Source of the DNA: an uncultured Rhodospirillaceae bacterium
Lineage (GTDB): Bacteria; Pseudomonadota; Alphaproteobacteria; Rhodospirillales; UBA2165
Direction: 5' to 3'
Assembly: GCA_913041095.1 (NCBI GenBank)
Contig: CAJWIB010000146.1
Coordinates: forward strand, 1-6,816
Length of the DNA: 6,816 nt
Shown here in pieces: positions 1 to 6,470 of the stretch (position 1 is the first letter of the stretch; each line of letters opens with the position of its first letter). The notes under the pieces are model-generated. The model was not told the DNA's origin. It worked only from the letters and a program-made list of their open reading frames with translations, and searched no databases. The translations under genes were made by a program, and so were the position numbers.

Positions 1-591
1 GCCATCCTGATCCATAATGGCGAGGCGTTTGATGCGGCGATCACCTCGCCCGGTTTCGGCAATATAGACAACGCGGGTATCAAAATAGCCGTTTTCACCG
101 GTCACCCGTTTGTAAATTGCATCAGCAATAATATGGGCAATACGCCGCCAGTTCTCGGCAACCGTCGAATAAACGCGGCCCACCATTTGCTGTTCGGCAA
201 AGACATCCCAGAGGCGAAATTGCACTTTCAATTTATTACCGGCTTCGAGTTGCACCGCACCTTGCGACAGCGCCTGTGCTTTCAAGACCCGCCAGCTGCC
301 AAATTTAGGAACGGTATTTAGGGAGTTCTCAACATCAATAAAGGCTTTGGAATCGATCGCCGCAAACAACCCTGAGCGCACCAGATCGGCCTTAATCACA
401 TTGGCAATATTGCGGCCGATATTTTGCTCTTTGGCGGAGGCGCCCAATAAATTTGTCACTGCCACTGGGATTGGCTTGACCACACCACGGGTAATATCAA
501 CGCGGAGTTCAGCACGCGCTGGTACTGCGATGATCAGAAGTAACAAGGCCGCAAAAAAAATACGCCCAACATATTGATTTATTTTAATCAT
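1..591 (-). CDS. tolB: TolB, periplasmic component of the Tol-Pal system (N-terminal part, cut by window edge)
   Basis: TolB is a secreted periplasmic protein that links TolA to the Pal lipoprotein and outer membrane. The frame starts at ATG 589-591 and stays open for 197 codons to the left edge, a little under half of a usual TolB of about 430-450 residues. Residues 1-27 form a clear Sec signal peptide: a short basic start (K3, R10), a hydrophobic core FFAALLLLIIAV and a signal peptidase I site after PARA. The mature part begins ELRVDITRG and continues with NIGRNIANVIKADLVRSGLF, the N-terminal alpha/beta domain pattern of TolB. The last 30 or so residues (GYFDTRVVYIAE) are where the beta-propeller begins. 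It follows tolA after 62 nt, the widest gap in the tol cluster, and its ribosome binding site is weak. The propeller and pal should lie beyond the edge. Identification rests on the family pattern and on position after tolA. Confidence 0.93.
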   Translation of the reverse strand, partial: MIKINQYVGRIFFAALLLLIIAVPARAELRVDITRGVVKPIPVAVTNLLGASAKEQNIGRNIANVIKADLVRSGLFAAIDSKAFIDVENSLNTVPKFGSWRVLKAQALSQGAVQLEAGNKLKVQFRLWDVFAEQQMVGRVYSTVAENWRRIAHIIADAIYKRVTGENGYFDTRVVYIAETGRGDRRIKRLAIMDQDG

Positions 592-653
592 AATCCCATC
601 CGGATTTTTTCCTAATATATCTTGGGTCTTCGACTTATACGAAATCATTCTAT
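592..653 (-). other. tolA-tolB intergenic gap, possible internal promoter for tolB-pal
   Basis: This 62-nt AT-rich gap contrasts with the gaps of 2-5 nt or overlaps between the other tol genes. In E. coli tolB-pal has its own promoter (established knowledge), so an internal promoter is plausible here. On the minus strand a TATATT hexamer (plus-strand 614-619) could serve as a -10 box, but the only -35 at 17-18 nt is poor (TTCGTA). No intrinsic terminator is visible, so read-through from tolA is expected. Just before the tolB ATG, AATCC and GGATT could form a short 5-bp hairpin, too weak to call a regulatory element. Confidence 0.25.
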
Positions 654-1652
654 TTATCTACCTAACATTTCTCGCGGATTAAATGTAAGTGCTAAATCTT
701 TCCAGACGGCATATTTATCAGCTGGTAATTCATAGGGCTGGCAGCTTGGATTTAAAACCGCCCGCAAGGCACTTTCTCCAGCGGCCAGACTAAAGGGATC
801 TTTTTCCAGCTCATTTTTGTTGGTAATCTCGGCATTGGAGACTATGCCATCCGAGCGCAGCGCCACCTTAATCTCAACATGGATGTTTTGCGCATCTTTG
901 GAGCCGGCGCGGACAATCCAGCACGGCTCCATGGTCCGGCGAACAATATTGATCATCACATGCTGCTCGCTCAGCGACATCTTTTTATTAGGATCAAACT
1001 CTATCGGTTTGCGCGTTAGCGATTTGGAAAGCCGTGCCATCAAATCTTCTTCGGCTTTGATCTTCTGCTTTTTTGGTTTTTCTTTTTTCTTTACCACTGG
1101 TTTTTCCAAAGTTTTTTCCAGGTTTTTCAAAACCATGGCAAAGCGGTCCGGTGGTTTAGGCTTGCGGCGCGGTTTTAACTTCGCCAGACTCGATGGCGCT
1201 TTTGGCTTGGGCTTCGCCTTAAGCTTAGGTTTCGGCTTTGGTTTCGGCTTAGGCTTAGGTTTCGGCTTTGGTTTCGTCTTAGGCTTAGGTTTCGGCTTTG
1301 GTTTTGCCTCGACTTTAGGTTTTGGCTTCGGTTTTGCCTGAGGCTCCGGTGGTGGCGGCACGACAGCAACCTCCGACTCTTTGGCCGGTGGTGGTGGCGT
1401 TGGTGCCGGCGGTGCTTTTTTTACTTTTGGGGCCGGTGGCGGCTTCGGTGGTTTCTTTTCTGTTTTTATCTCAAGTTTTTTTGGCAGTTCAGATGCCGAG
1501 GGTAAATTGGTTTTAAAATCAACCGGTACGATCTCAACCACCATCGGAATGTCTCGCAGCACAGGCGGTTTGCGGATGGCCGGCAATCCATAAACGCCAA
1601 GCACAATCACCACCGCATGCAAAAAAGTTGAAAGCAAAACACTTGAGCGCAT
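654..1652 (-). CDS. tolA: TolA, periplasm-spanning energy-transducing protein with a Lys-Pro rod
   Basis: TolA is anchored in the inner membrane, is energised by TolQR and reaches across the periplasm to TolB/Pal. The 332-residue product has three parts. Residues 4-24 are a single N-terminal membrane segment carrying S8 and H12, the S-x3-H pattern that TolA/TonB proteins use to contact their motor. Residues about 58-200 form a Pro/Lys-rich linker, with polyproline runs at 71-73, 86-89 and 99-102 and an almost pure Lys-Pro dipeptide stretch at 107-151. Residues about 215-332 are a TonB/TolA-like C-terminal domain with C244 and C304, likely a disulfide. E. coli TolA uses an Ala/Lys/Glu-rich helix as its linker, so the stiff Lys-Pro rod here is closer to the TonB linker. 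TonB is the alternative call, but position between tolR and tolB and the CWIVRAG motif favour TolA. The ATG lies 5 nt after the tolR stop; the nearest purine-rich stretch is about 13 nt upstream, so the ribosome binding site is weak. Confidence 0.93.
   Translation of the reverse strand: MRSSVLLSTFLHAVVIVLGVYGLPAIRKPPVLRDIPMVVEIVPVDFKTNLPSASELPKKLEIKTEKKPPKPPPAPKVKKAPPAPTPPPPAKESEVAVVPPPPEPQAKPKPKPKVEAKPKPKPKPKTKPKPKPKPKPKPKPKPKLKAKPKPKAPSSLAKLKPRRKPKPPDRFAMVLKNLEKTLEKPVVKKKEKPKKQKIKAEEDLMARLSKSLTRKPIEFDPNKKMSLSEQHVMINIVRRTMEPCWIVRAGSKDAQNIHVEIKVALRSDGIVSNAEITNKNELEKDPFSLAAGESALRAVLNPSCQPYELPADKYAVWKDLALTFNPREMLGR
1200..1343 (-). repeat. 30-bp tandem repeat inside tolA
   Basis: On the plus strand the block beginning cttaggtttcggctttgg recurs at 1224, 1254 and 1284, an exact 30-bp period. 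The first two full copies (1224-1253 and 1254-1283) differ at one base, and the third is identical for its first 21 bases. Diverged copies flank them at about 1200-1223 and 1314-1343, giving roughly 4.8 copies. Thirty bases are ten codons, so each unit encodes five Lys-Pro dipeptides and gain or loss of units keeps the frame. The one-base difference in the second copy creates the lone threonine (T126) in the rod. The block covers TolA residues about 104-151. Confidence 0.9.
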
Positions 1653-1657
1653 CTAAA

Positions 1658-2170
1658 TTATTTCTTCCCAGTATTACTTTGTGGTTTTTTTCGGGGCTTT
1701 TTACTGGAAGTTTTTTTAACGCCGGAATGTGGCATTTCCGTGATCAAGGCGACTTTATTGAAACCGGCTGCATTCAGCGTCCCCATTACCTCCATGACGC
1801 GGCCATATTCAATCGCTTTGTCGCCGCGGACAAAAATACGGACATCGGGATTGGCGCCGGTGATGGCGATAAGCCGTGGCGCCAGCACCGATAATTCTAT
1901 TTCTTTATCTTGCAGAAATATCTGACCACTGGCGCTGACGGTGACTGCAAGTGGCTCAACCTGATCTTGAATAAGGCCGGCTTTGGTTTTAGGCAGATCA
2001 ACCTGTACCCCGACAGTCAACAACGGTGCCGTCACCATAAAGACAACCAGTAGCACCAGCATAACGTCAACCATCGGCGTAACATTAATCTCAGATATTG
2101 GCCGCGTATGTTCGCGCCGGCGCCGACCTCCCCGGCCACCCCTGCCACCGTTATCAACCGCCATTGCCAT
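1658..2170 (-). CDS. tolR: TolR, inner-membrane proton-channel subunit of the Tol motor
   Basis: TolR (ExbD family) pairs with TolQ to turn proton flow into movement of TolA. The product has 170 residues, against about 142 in E. coli. A Gly/Arg-rich cytoplasmic N-terminus (residues 8-19, ending in RRRR) leads into the conserved stretch SEINVTPMVDVMLVLLVVFM. The single membrane helix spans about 33-53 and carries D35, which matches the essential membrane aspartate (D23 in E. coli). Residues about 55-150 are the periplasmic ExbD/TolR domain. Residues 152-170 are an extra Lys-rich tail (nine lysines and one arginine). The start ATG is 2 nt after the tolQ stop; a second in-frame ATG two codons later would remove only two residues. 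A GAGAG about 5 nt upstream is a modest ribosome binding site. Confidence 0.95.
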   Translation of the reverse strand: MAMAVDNGGRGGRGGRRRREHTRPISEINVTPMVDVMLVLLVVFMVTAPLLTVGVQVDLPKTKAGLIQDQVEPLAVTVSASGQIFLQDKEIELSVLAPRLIAITGANPDVRIFVRGDKAIEYGRVMEVMGTLNAAGFNKVALITEMPHSGVKKTSSKKPRKKPQSNTGKK

Positions 2171-2172
2171 TT

Positions 2173-2898
2173 CTACTCTCGTCCTTCCATTTGACGGGAC
2201 ACAATGGCGGAAAACTCATTGGCGAAATCATCGAGCCGGGCGGCATAGCGATCCATGTCTTTGGAGATTTTGTTATAGGCAATCACCGCCGGGATGGCGG
2301 CAACGAGACCTAGCGCGGTGGCAAATAAAGCTTCGGCGATACCTGGGGCGACAACGGCAAGGCTGGTGTTTTTGGTGATTGAGATCGCCTGGAAACTGTT
2401 CATGATCCCCCAGACTGTGCCGAACAAACCAACAAACGGCGCGGTAGAGCCTGTCGAAGCGAGGATAGTCATTTGCCGCTCGACCCGTTCAACCTCGCGG
2501 TTGACCGTCACATCCATCACTCGGTGGATGCGTTCCATCAGGCTCGAACCATTGTCACGGCCGGAACCAGCTTCATTTGATCGCCGCCATTCCCGCATCG
2601 CCGCAGCAAAAACTGCCGACATTGGATCGCGCGGCTGTGCGCCGATCCGGTCATACAACGCATCCAGGGAGCCGCCCGACCAAAAGCTGTCTTCAAACTC
2701 AGCCGCCGCCGCGTTTAATTTTCTGAGACGAAGTGTTTTCTCAATGATGATCGCCCAGCACCAAATCGACGCCACAAACAGAAAAATCATCACCGCTTTA
2801 ACGATAATGTCAGCTTTTAGAAATAAACCCCACACCGAGAAGTCAGTTGCTGCGATCGCTCCTGCCATTTGAGCGGCTTCTACCGCATTGCCTTCCAT
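2173..2898 (-). CDS. tolQ: TolQ, inner-membrane motor protein of the Tol system
   Basis: TolQ (ExbB/MotA family) forms the inner-membrane ring around TolR that powers TolA with the proton gradient. The 241-residue product has the expected three membrane helices: about 30-52, 143-169 and 180-207. A cytoplasmic loop (about 55-140) lies between the first and second. Helix 2 contains PFVGLFGTVWGIMNSF and helix 3 contains APGIAEALFATALGL, both strongly conserved in TolQ. T161 and T194 align with E. coli T145 and T178, the pore-lining threonines. The start at ATG 2896-2898 is well supported by a GAGGA sequence 6 nt upstream, placed inside the end of ybgC. The ybgC stop lies 2 nt before the start and the tolR ATG follows 2 nt after the tolQ stop, so translation is probably coupled. 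Confidence 0.97.
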   Translation of the reverse strand: MEGNAVEAAQMAGAIAATDFSVWGLFLKADIIVKAVMIFLFVASIWCWAIIIEKTLRLRKLNAAAAEFEDSFWSGGSLDALYDRIGAQPRDPMSAVFAAAMREWRRSNEAGSGRDNGSSLMERIHRVMDVTVNREVERVERQMTILASTGSTAPFVGLFGTVWGIMNSFQAISITKNTSLAVVAPGIAEALFATALGLVAAIPAVIAYNKISKDMDRYAARLDDFANEFSAIVSRQMEGRE

Positions 2899-2900
2899 CT

Positions 2901-3356
2901 TTAGTCCTCACTTTTGGAAATTACTAATTCGGCTATCACTGTACGAACCTTTTCGGGGATGCGCGTTGCGCCGCCGTCAAAATTCATGCAGGCGAGTTTT
3001 ACCTCCATAATCACTAATGCTTCGTTAGCTCTTGTCACAGTCTGGCGCATTTGGATGCTGGTGCCCCGCACCGCCAAAATTTCTGTTTCAACTTCGAGCA
3101 GATCATCTAAATGTGCCGGTTTTTGATAATCCGCGTTGCAGCTACGAACGACAAAACCAACACCAAGCTTCTCTTTTATCGTTTGATGCTCGGAGCCTAT
3201 TTCCCGCAACAACTCAGTACGAGCACGCTCGGCATATTTCAAATAGTTGGCGTAATAAACGACGCCGCCGGAATCGGTATCTTCATAATAGACTCGGACT
3301 GGCAGCCGGTGCTTACCATCCATTATCGAAGACACCGAAGGATCGATCTTATTCAT
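2901..3356 (-). CDS. ybgC: YbgC, Tol-Pal-associated acyl-CoA thioesterase
   Basis: YbgC is a small cytoplasmic hotdog-fold thioesterase that hydrolyses acyl-CoA and is nearly always encoded beside tolQ. The family signature VRVYYEDTDSGGVVYYANYL is present; D28 (second Asp of EDTD) matches the catalytic aspartate of the 4-hydroxybenzoyl-CoA thioesterase family, followed by AERARTELL. The usual His of this motif (VVYHA in E. coli and Helicobacter) is a tyrosine here (Y35). The start is uncertain. ATG 3354-3356 has AAGG 5 nt upstream and overlaps the ruvB stop by 8 nt, giving 151 residues; it is preferred. ATG 3368 would add four residues without a good ribosome binding site. ATG 3323 would give 140 residues, closer to the E. 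coli length of 134, but also lacks a clear site. The gene joins the ruv and tol parts of the cluster. Confidence 0.93.
   Translation of the reverse strand: MNKIDPSVSSIMDGKHRLPVRVYYEDTDSGGVVYYANYLKYAERARTELLREIGSEHQTIKEKLGVGFVVRSCNADYQKPAHLDDLLEVETEILAVRGTSIQMRQTVTRANEALVIMEVKLACMNFDGGATRIPEKVRTVIAELVISKSED
2905..2909 (-). promoter_or_regulatory. Ribosome binding site of tolQ
   Basis: The minus strand reads GAGGA here, 6 nt before the tolQ ATG. It overlaps the last codons of ybgC, so ribosomes finishing ybgC are well placed to start tolQ. Confidence 0.75.
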
Positions 3357-4395
3357 CTTCACCTTCATCCTGGGCTAAGAGTTCCAACTGCTTGAGATTC
3401 TTCGGCGCGGCGATACCGAGATGGCGATAGGCGCCTGCCGCTAATACACGGCCTCGCGGGGTGCGCATCAACAAGCCCTGCTGGATCATGTAGGGTTCAA
3501 TCACTTCTTCAATGGTATCGCGCTCTTCCGACAGTGCTGCCGACAAGGTTTCAGCGCCAACCGGTCCGCCGCCATAATTATCGGCGATACATTTAAGATA
3601 GCGCCGGTCCATAGCATCCAGCCCTATCACGTCAACATCCAAGCGATTAAGCGCGGCATCGGCAATCTTGGCATCGACGGTACTGTTACTTTCCACGGTG
3701 GCGAAATCCCGCACCCGGCGAAGTAATCGTCCTGCCACCCGGGGTGTCCCCCGAGAGCGTTTGGCGATTTCTGCCGCCCCATCATCGGTGAGATCAAGAT
3801 CAAGAATACGCGCGTTGCGGCTGATGATGTCTTGCAGTTCGTCAACATCATAAAATGAAAGACGCAACGGTATACCAAAACGATCTCTCAGCGGTGTCGT
3901 GATCAGGCCGGACCTGGTTGTTGCCCCCACTAAAGTAAAGGGTTGCAGATCAATGCGCACGGAGCGTGCCGCCGGGCCTTCACCGATCACCAGATCAAGC
4001 TGGAAGTCTTCGACCGCCGGATAAAGAATTTCTTCGACCGCCGGGCTGAGGCGATGAATTTCATCAATGAACAAGACATCCCGCGCCTCAAGATTGGTCA
4101 GAATGGCGGCGAGATCACCGGCTTTAGCGATCACCGGACCCGATGTCGCCCGAAAACCAACACCAAGTTCCCGCGACACAATTTGAGCCAACGTCGTTTT
4201 GCCAAGCCCCGGAGGACCAAACAGCAAAACGTGATCCATCGCCTCACTACGCCCGCGCGCGGCCTCAACAAAAACCCGGAGATTGTCACAGACGCTACGC
4301 TGGCCGACAAATTCAACAAGGGTTTGCGGGCGCGTTTGCGCATCCGCAACATCATCAACACCGGTGTCAGGATTGATCAAACGCTCCTCATCCAT
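3349..4395 (-). CDS. ruvB: RuvB, Holliday-junction branch-migration ATPase
   Basis: RuvB is the AAA+ hexameric motor that RuvA loads onto Holliday junctions to drive branch migration in recombination and replication-fork repair. Numbering from the ATG at 4393-4395 gives 348 residues. The product has Walker A GPPGLGKT at 60-67, Walker B LFIDEIHRL with D111 and E112, the sensor 1 region GATTRSG at 157-163, the arginine-finger motif PLRDRFG with R172, and sensor 2 GTPR at 216-219. A winged-helix DNA-binding domain follows, including RTPRGR near 311-316. All key residues are intact. A GGAG sequence (4406-4409) lies 10 nt before this ATG. An in-frame GTG at 4399-4401 lies only 4 nt from the same site and would add two residues, so the exact start is open. 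The gene overlaps the end of ruvA and its own stop overlaps the ybgC start. Confidence 0.97.
   Translation of the reverse strand: MDEERLINPDTGVDDVADAQTRPQTLVEFVGQRSVCDNLRVFVEAARGRSEAMDHVLLFGPPGLGKTTLAQIVSRELGVGFRATSGPVIAKAGDLAAILTNLEARDVLFIDEIHRLSPAVEEILYPAVEDFQLDLVIGEGPAARSVRIDLQPFTLVGATTRSGLITTPLRDRFGIPLRLSFYDVDELQDIISRNARILDLDLTDDGAAEIAKRSRGTPRVAGRLLRRVRDFATVESNSTVDAKIADAALNRLDVDVIGLDAMDRRYLKCIADNYGGGPVGAETLSAALSEERDTIEEVIEPYMIQQGLLMRTPRGRVLAAGAYRHLGIAAPKNLKQLELLAQDEGEDE
3362..3365 (-). promoter_or_regulatory. Probable ribosome binding site of ybgC
   Basis: The minus strand reads AAGG here, 5 nt before ATG 3354-3356. This favours that start over the in-frame ATGs at 3368 and 3323. It lies within the last codons of ruvB. 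Confidence 0.5.
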
Positions 4396-5011
4396 GGGCA
4401 CTTAACTCCGATAAGCCGTCTTTGATCAAAACCTCAACTGAAGCATCTGCCCCCAGCTTCGCCGCAGCCTGATGCACCACCCGGAACGCATCTGAGCGGC
4501 CATAGCCAAGATTTACCAGTGCCGAAACCGCATCATTAGCGAATTGACTGCCACCATCAGCGTACGCAACTTCACCTTCTAAGACGGCCGTCGTTGAACC
4601 GAGTGAGATACCGCCAACCTTATCTTTAAGCTCACTTAAAATCCGGGTCGCCAATTTAGGTCCAACGCCGGGTGCCTGGGTCACCGCCGCTTTATCTTGC
4701 GCGGCAATCGCCTGCACTAAATTGTCAGGGGACAAAACGGATAAGATAGCCAGGCAAACTTTGGCGCCAACACCTTGCACTGTTATCAGCAGTTTAAACC
4801 AGGCGCGCTCAGCTTCATCGGCAAAGCCATAAAGGTGAATATGATCTTCCCGCACATGAGTTTCAATCATCACCGACACGGTACCGGTTGCCGTTGCCAG
4901 CATATTGAGGGTGCGATTGGAACAAAATACCGAATAGCCGACCCCGCCAACATCAATGATAACATAATCTTCGCCGGTGGAATCAACCAGACCTGTCAGC
5001 TTGGCAAGCAT
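4388..5011 (-). CDS. ruvA: RuvA, Holliday-junction DNA-binding subunit
   Basis: RuvA tetramers bind four-way DNA junctions and recruit RuvB. The 207-residue product is the usual length. Domain I (about 1-63) is an OB fold beginning MLAKLTGLVDS and containing THVREDHIHLYGF. Its acidic pin residues E55 and D56 have the same numbers as in E. coli. Domain II (about 64-140) has two helix-hairpin-helix motifs, VQGVGAKVCLAIL and APGVGPKLATRIL. After a flexible linker, domain III (about 155-205) contains DAVSALVNLGYGRSDAFRVV, the RuvB-binding region. The start is ATG 5009-5011, with AGGAG 8 nt upstream. A TTG-initiated extension to 5083 would add 24 non-conserved residues inside ruvC and is unlikely. 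The ruvC stop lies 2 nt before this ATG and the gene end overlaps the ruvB start. Confidence 0.96.
   Translation of the reverse strand: MLAKLTGLVDSTGEDYVIIDVGGVGYSVFCSNRTLNMLATATGTVSVMIETHVREDHIHLYGFADEAERAWFKLLITVQGVGAKVCLAILSVLSPDNLVQAIAAQDKAAVTQAPGVGPKLATRILSELKDKVGGISLGSTTAVLEGEVAYADGGSQFANDAVSALVNLGYGRSDAFRVVHQAAAKLGADASVEVLIKDGLSELSAHG
4406..4409 (-). promoter_or_regulatory. Ribosome binding site of ruvB
   Basis: The minus strand reads GGAG inside the end of ruvA. It is 10 nt from ATG 4395 and 4 nt from GTG 4401; the ATG spacing and codon are preferred, but both starts remain possible. Confidence 0.55.
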
Positions 5012-5013
5012 AC

Positions 5014-5526
5014 CTAAATCTCCTGGGCGACCGCCATCAATGCAGTCTGATGCACCGCCGAGCCCCGGTGGTGGGCATGACAAATCGCAATGGCCAGCGC
5101 ATCCGCTGAATCGGTTGACTGAAAATCACACCCTGGCAACAGGGTTTTTATCATCATTTGTACTTGTTCCTTCGCCGCGTGCCCCGAACCGACGAGAGAT
5201 TTCTTGACGAGATTCGGTGAATACTCCGCCACCGGTAGACCAAATTTTGATGGCACAAATAAGGCAATGCCACGCGCTTGTCCCAATTTCAGGGTCGAAG
5301 CCGCATTAACATTAACAAAAGTCTCCTCAACGGCAACTTCTGCCGGCTGAAAATCTTCGAGAATTTGGGTAAGACCATCGTGCAATTGAACAAGCCGTTC
5401 GGCTAGACTAAGAACAGCATCACTTTTAACGACGCCGTCGCCAACATAGGTCAAACGGTTGCCGTCAGACTCTATGATGCCCCAACCGGTATTACGCAAT
5501 CCTGGATCGATGCCGAGTAACCTCAT
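5014..5526 (-). CDS. ruvC: RuvC, crossover junction endodeoxyribonuclease (Holliday resolvase)
   Basis: RuvC is a dimeric, magnesium-dependent nuclease that makes paired cuts in Holliday junctions. The 170-residue product is full length (173 in E. coli). The RNase-H-like catalytic set is complete: D7 in LLGIDPGLRNTGWG, E67 in VAVEETF, and D139 and D142 in STDSADALAIA. K108 and K119 match lysines implicated in E. coli RuvC function, and the conserved LKLGQARG is at 79-86. The start is ATG 5524-5526, giving the family-typical N-terminus MRLLGIDPG, with a GGGGAA purine stretch a few bases upstream. It follows yebC after 60 nt and precedes ruvA by 2 nt, so ruvC-ruvA-ruvB are made from one message. 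Confidence 0.96.
   Translation of the reverse strand: MRLLGIDPGLRNTGWGIIESDGNRLTYVGDGVVKSDAVLSLAERLVQLHDGLTQILEDFQPAEVAVEETFVNVNAASTLKLGQARGIALFVPSKFGLPVAEYSPNLVKKSLVGSGHAAKEQVQMMIKTLLPGCDFQSTDSADALAIAICHAHHRGSAVHQTALMAVAQEI
5020..5024 (-). promoter_or_regulatory. Ribosome binding site of ruvA
   Basis: The minus strand reads AGGAG, 8 nt before ATG 5009-5011. It supports the 207-residue RuvA over a TTG-started extension and lies in the last codons of ruvC. Confidence 0.8.
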
Positions 5527-5586
5527 ACTTCCCCAACAAAACTAATATCCCAGGATAATAAATACTCGTTAATTAAGCGCTAAAAC
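5527..5586 (-). other. yebC-ruvC intergenic gap, no terminator seen
   Basis: This 60-nt AT-rich spacer separates the yebC stop from the ruvC start. It contains a TTAATTAA palindrome next to AGCGCT (plus-strand 5569-5581). There is no GC-rich hairpin followed by a T run on the minus strand, so transcription from yebC can continue into ruvC. No convincing promoter pair is visible. Whether yebC belongs to the same transcript as ruvC is therefore likely but not shown. Confidence 0.4.
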
Positions 5587-6336
5587 TTAGGCACTTAATT
5601 TGGCCATGACTTCATCAGACATTTCGAAATTTGCCGATACGCGCTGGACATCATCATTATCTTCCAAAGCCTCAAACAAGCGCATGATGGTTTCAGCTTC
5701 TTTATCACTCACTTCGACTGAATTTTGTGGCCGCCAATCAAGCTGAGCAGACTCGGGATCGCCGAGCACGCTGGTAAGAGCTTCGCAAACCGTGTGAAAA
5801 TCATCAGGCTGACAAAAGATATCGTGGCCGGCGTCGTTATTTTCGACATCTTCGGCGCCCGCTTCTAGTGCAGCTTCAAAAATATCATCAGGCGAACCTG
5901 ATTCCGCTGGATAGTGAATCGCCCCCATGCGATCGAACATAAAACTCACGGCACCGGTTTCGCCTAAATTTCCACCGTTCTTGGAGAACGCCGTCCGTAC
6001 ATCCGACGCCGTTCGATTGCGGTTATCAGTCAAAGCTTCGACAATGACGGCGATACCGCCCGGACCATAGCCCTCATAGCGCACTTCATCAAATACATCT
6101 CCATCATCTCCACCAGCGACCTTTTTGATTGCCCGGTCGATATTATCTTTCGGCATATTAGCCGCCCGGCAGGCCTGAATCGCTGTACGCAAACGTGGAT
6201 TAGCATCGGGATCGGGCAGACCCGATTTTGCCGCGACAGTAACTTCGCGAATGAGCTTGGCAAATATCTTGGCGCGCTTTTTATCCTGCGCGCCTTTGCG
6301 ATGCATAATGTTTTTAAACTGGGAATGACCAGCCAT
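5587..6336 (-). CDS. yebC: YebC/PmpR-TACO1 family protein
   Basis: YebC proteins were long annotated as transcriptional regulators (PmpR in Pseudomonas). Recent work on bacterial YebC and mitochondrial TACO1 supports a ribosome-associated role in easing translation through proline-rich sequences. The 249-residue product matches the E. coli length (246) and is complete. It opens with the family signature MAGHSQFKNIMHRKGAQDKK (residues 1-20), followed by RAKIFAKLIREV. YEGYGPGGIAVIVEALTDNR is at 87-106, then NRTASDVR, and an acidic domain (about 150-240) ends MSDEVMAKLSA. The ATG at 6334-6336 is fixed by the conserved MAGHS start, though no clear ribosome binding site precedes it. It is the first gene of the minus-strand run and often neighbours ruvC in proteobacteria. 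The whole upstream region to the right lacks a firm gene. Confidence 0.96.
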   Translation of the reverse strand: MAGHSQFKNIMHRKGAQDKKRAKIFAKLIREVTVAAKSGLPDPDANPRLRTAIQACRAANMPKDNIDRAIKKVAGGDDGDVFDEVRYEGYGPGGIAVIVEALTDNRNRTASDVRTAFSKNGGNLGETGAVSFMFDRMGAIHYPAESGSPDDIFEAALEAGAEDVENNDAGHDIFCQPDDFHTVCEALTSVLGDPESAQLDWRPQNSVEVSDKEAETIMRLFEALEDNDDVQRVSANFEMSDEVMAKLSA

Positions 6337-6470
6337 GTGTAGTTTCTTTTTATTTAGTGGAACAAGAGACTTTCATTACCACACTTATTTCAACTCCGCA
6401 CCCCCAACTATAGCGTCTTTTCAACATCAATTTAGAGAGTTGTTTGTGGGAATTTTCTACGAATATTAGA

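Noticed and set aside
592..606. Hairpin AATCC/GGATT over the tolB ribosome binding region
   Set aside because: Only five base pairs, mostly A-T; too weak to support a thermosensor or riboswitch.
817..1341. Long plus-strand open frame (174 codons) with Phe-Gly and Leu-Gly repeats
   Set aside because: It is antisense to the Lys-Pro repeat of tolA; the low-complexity DNA keeps several frames open. No ribosome binding site or recognisable domain.
1681..1722. A7 runs at the end of tolR as a programmed frameshift site
   Set aside because: The runs are not in the phase of a canonical -1 slippery heptamer, and there is no downstream structure or conserved product in the other frame.
5012..5083. 24-residue N-terminal extension of RuvA from a TTG codon
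   Set aside because: The extension is antisense-free but lies wholly inside ruvC, has no family similarity, and the ATG at 5011 has a good AGGAG site and gives the conserved RuvA N-terminus.
6350..6427. 25-codon minus-strand frame ending 13 nt before yebC, as a leader peptide
   Set aside because: No ribosome binding site, no regulatory codon run and no hairpin pair next to it; consistent with chance.
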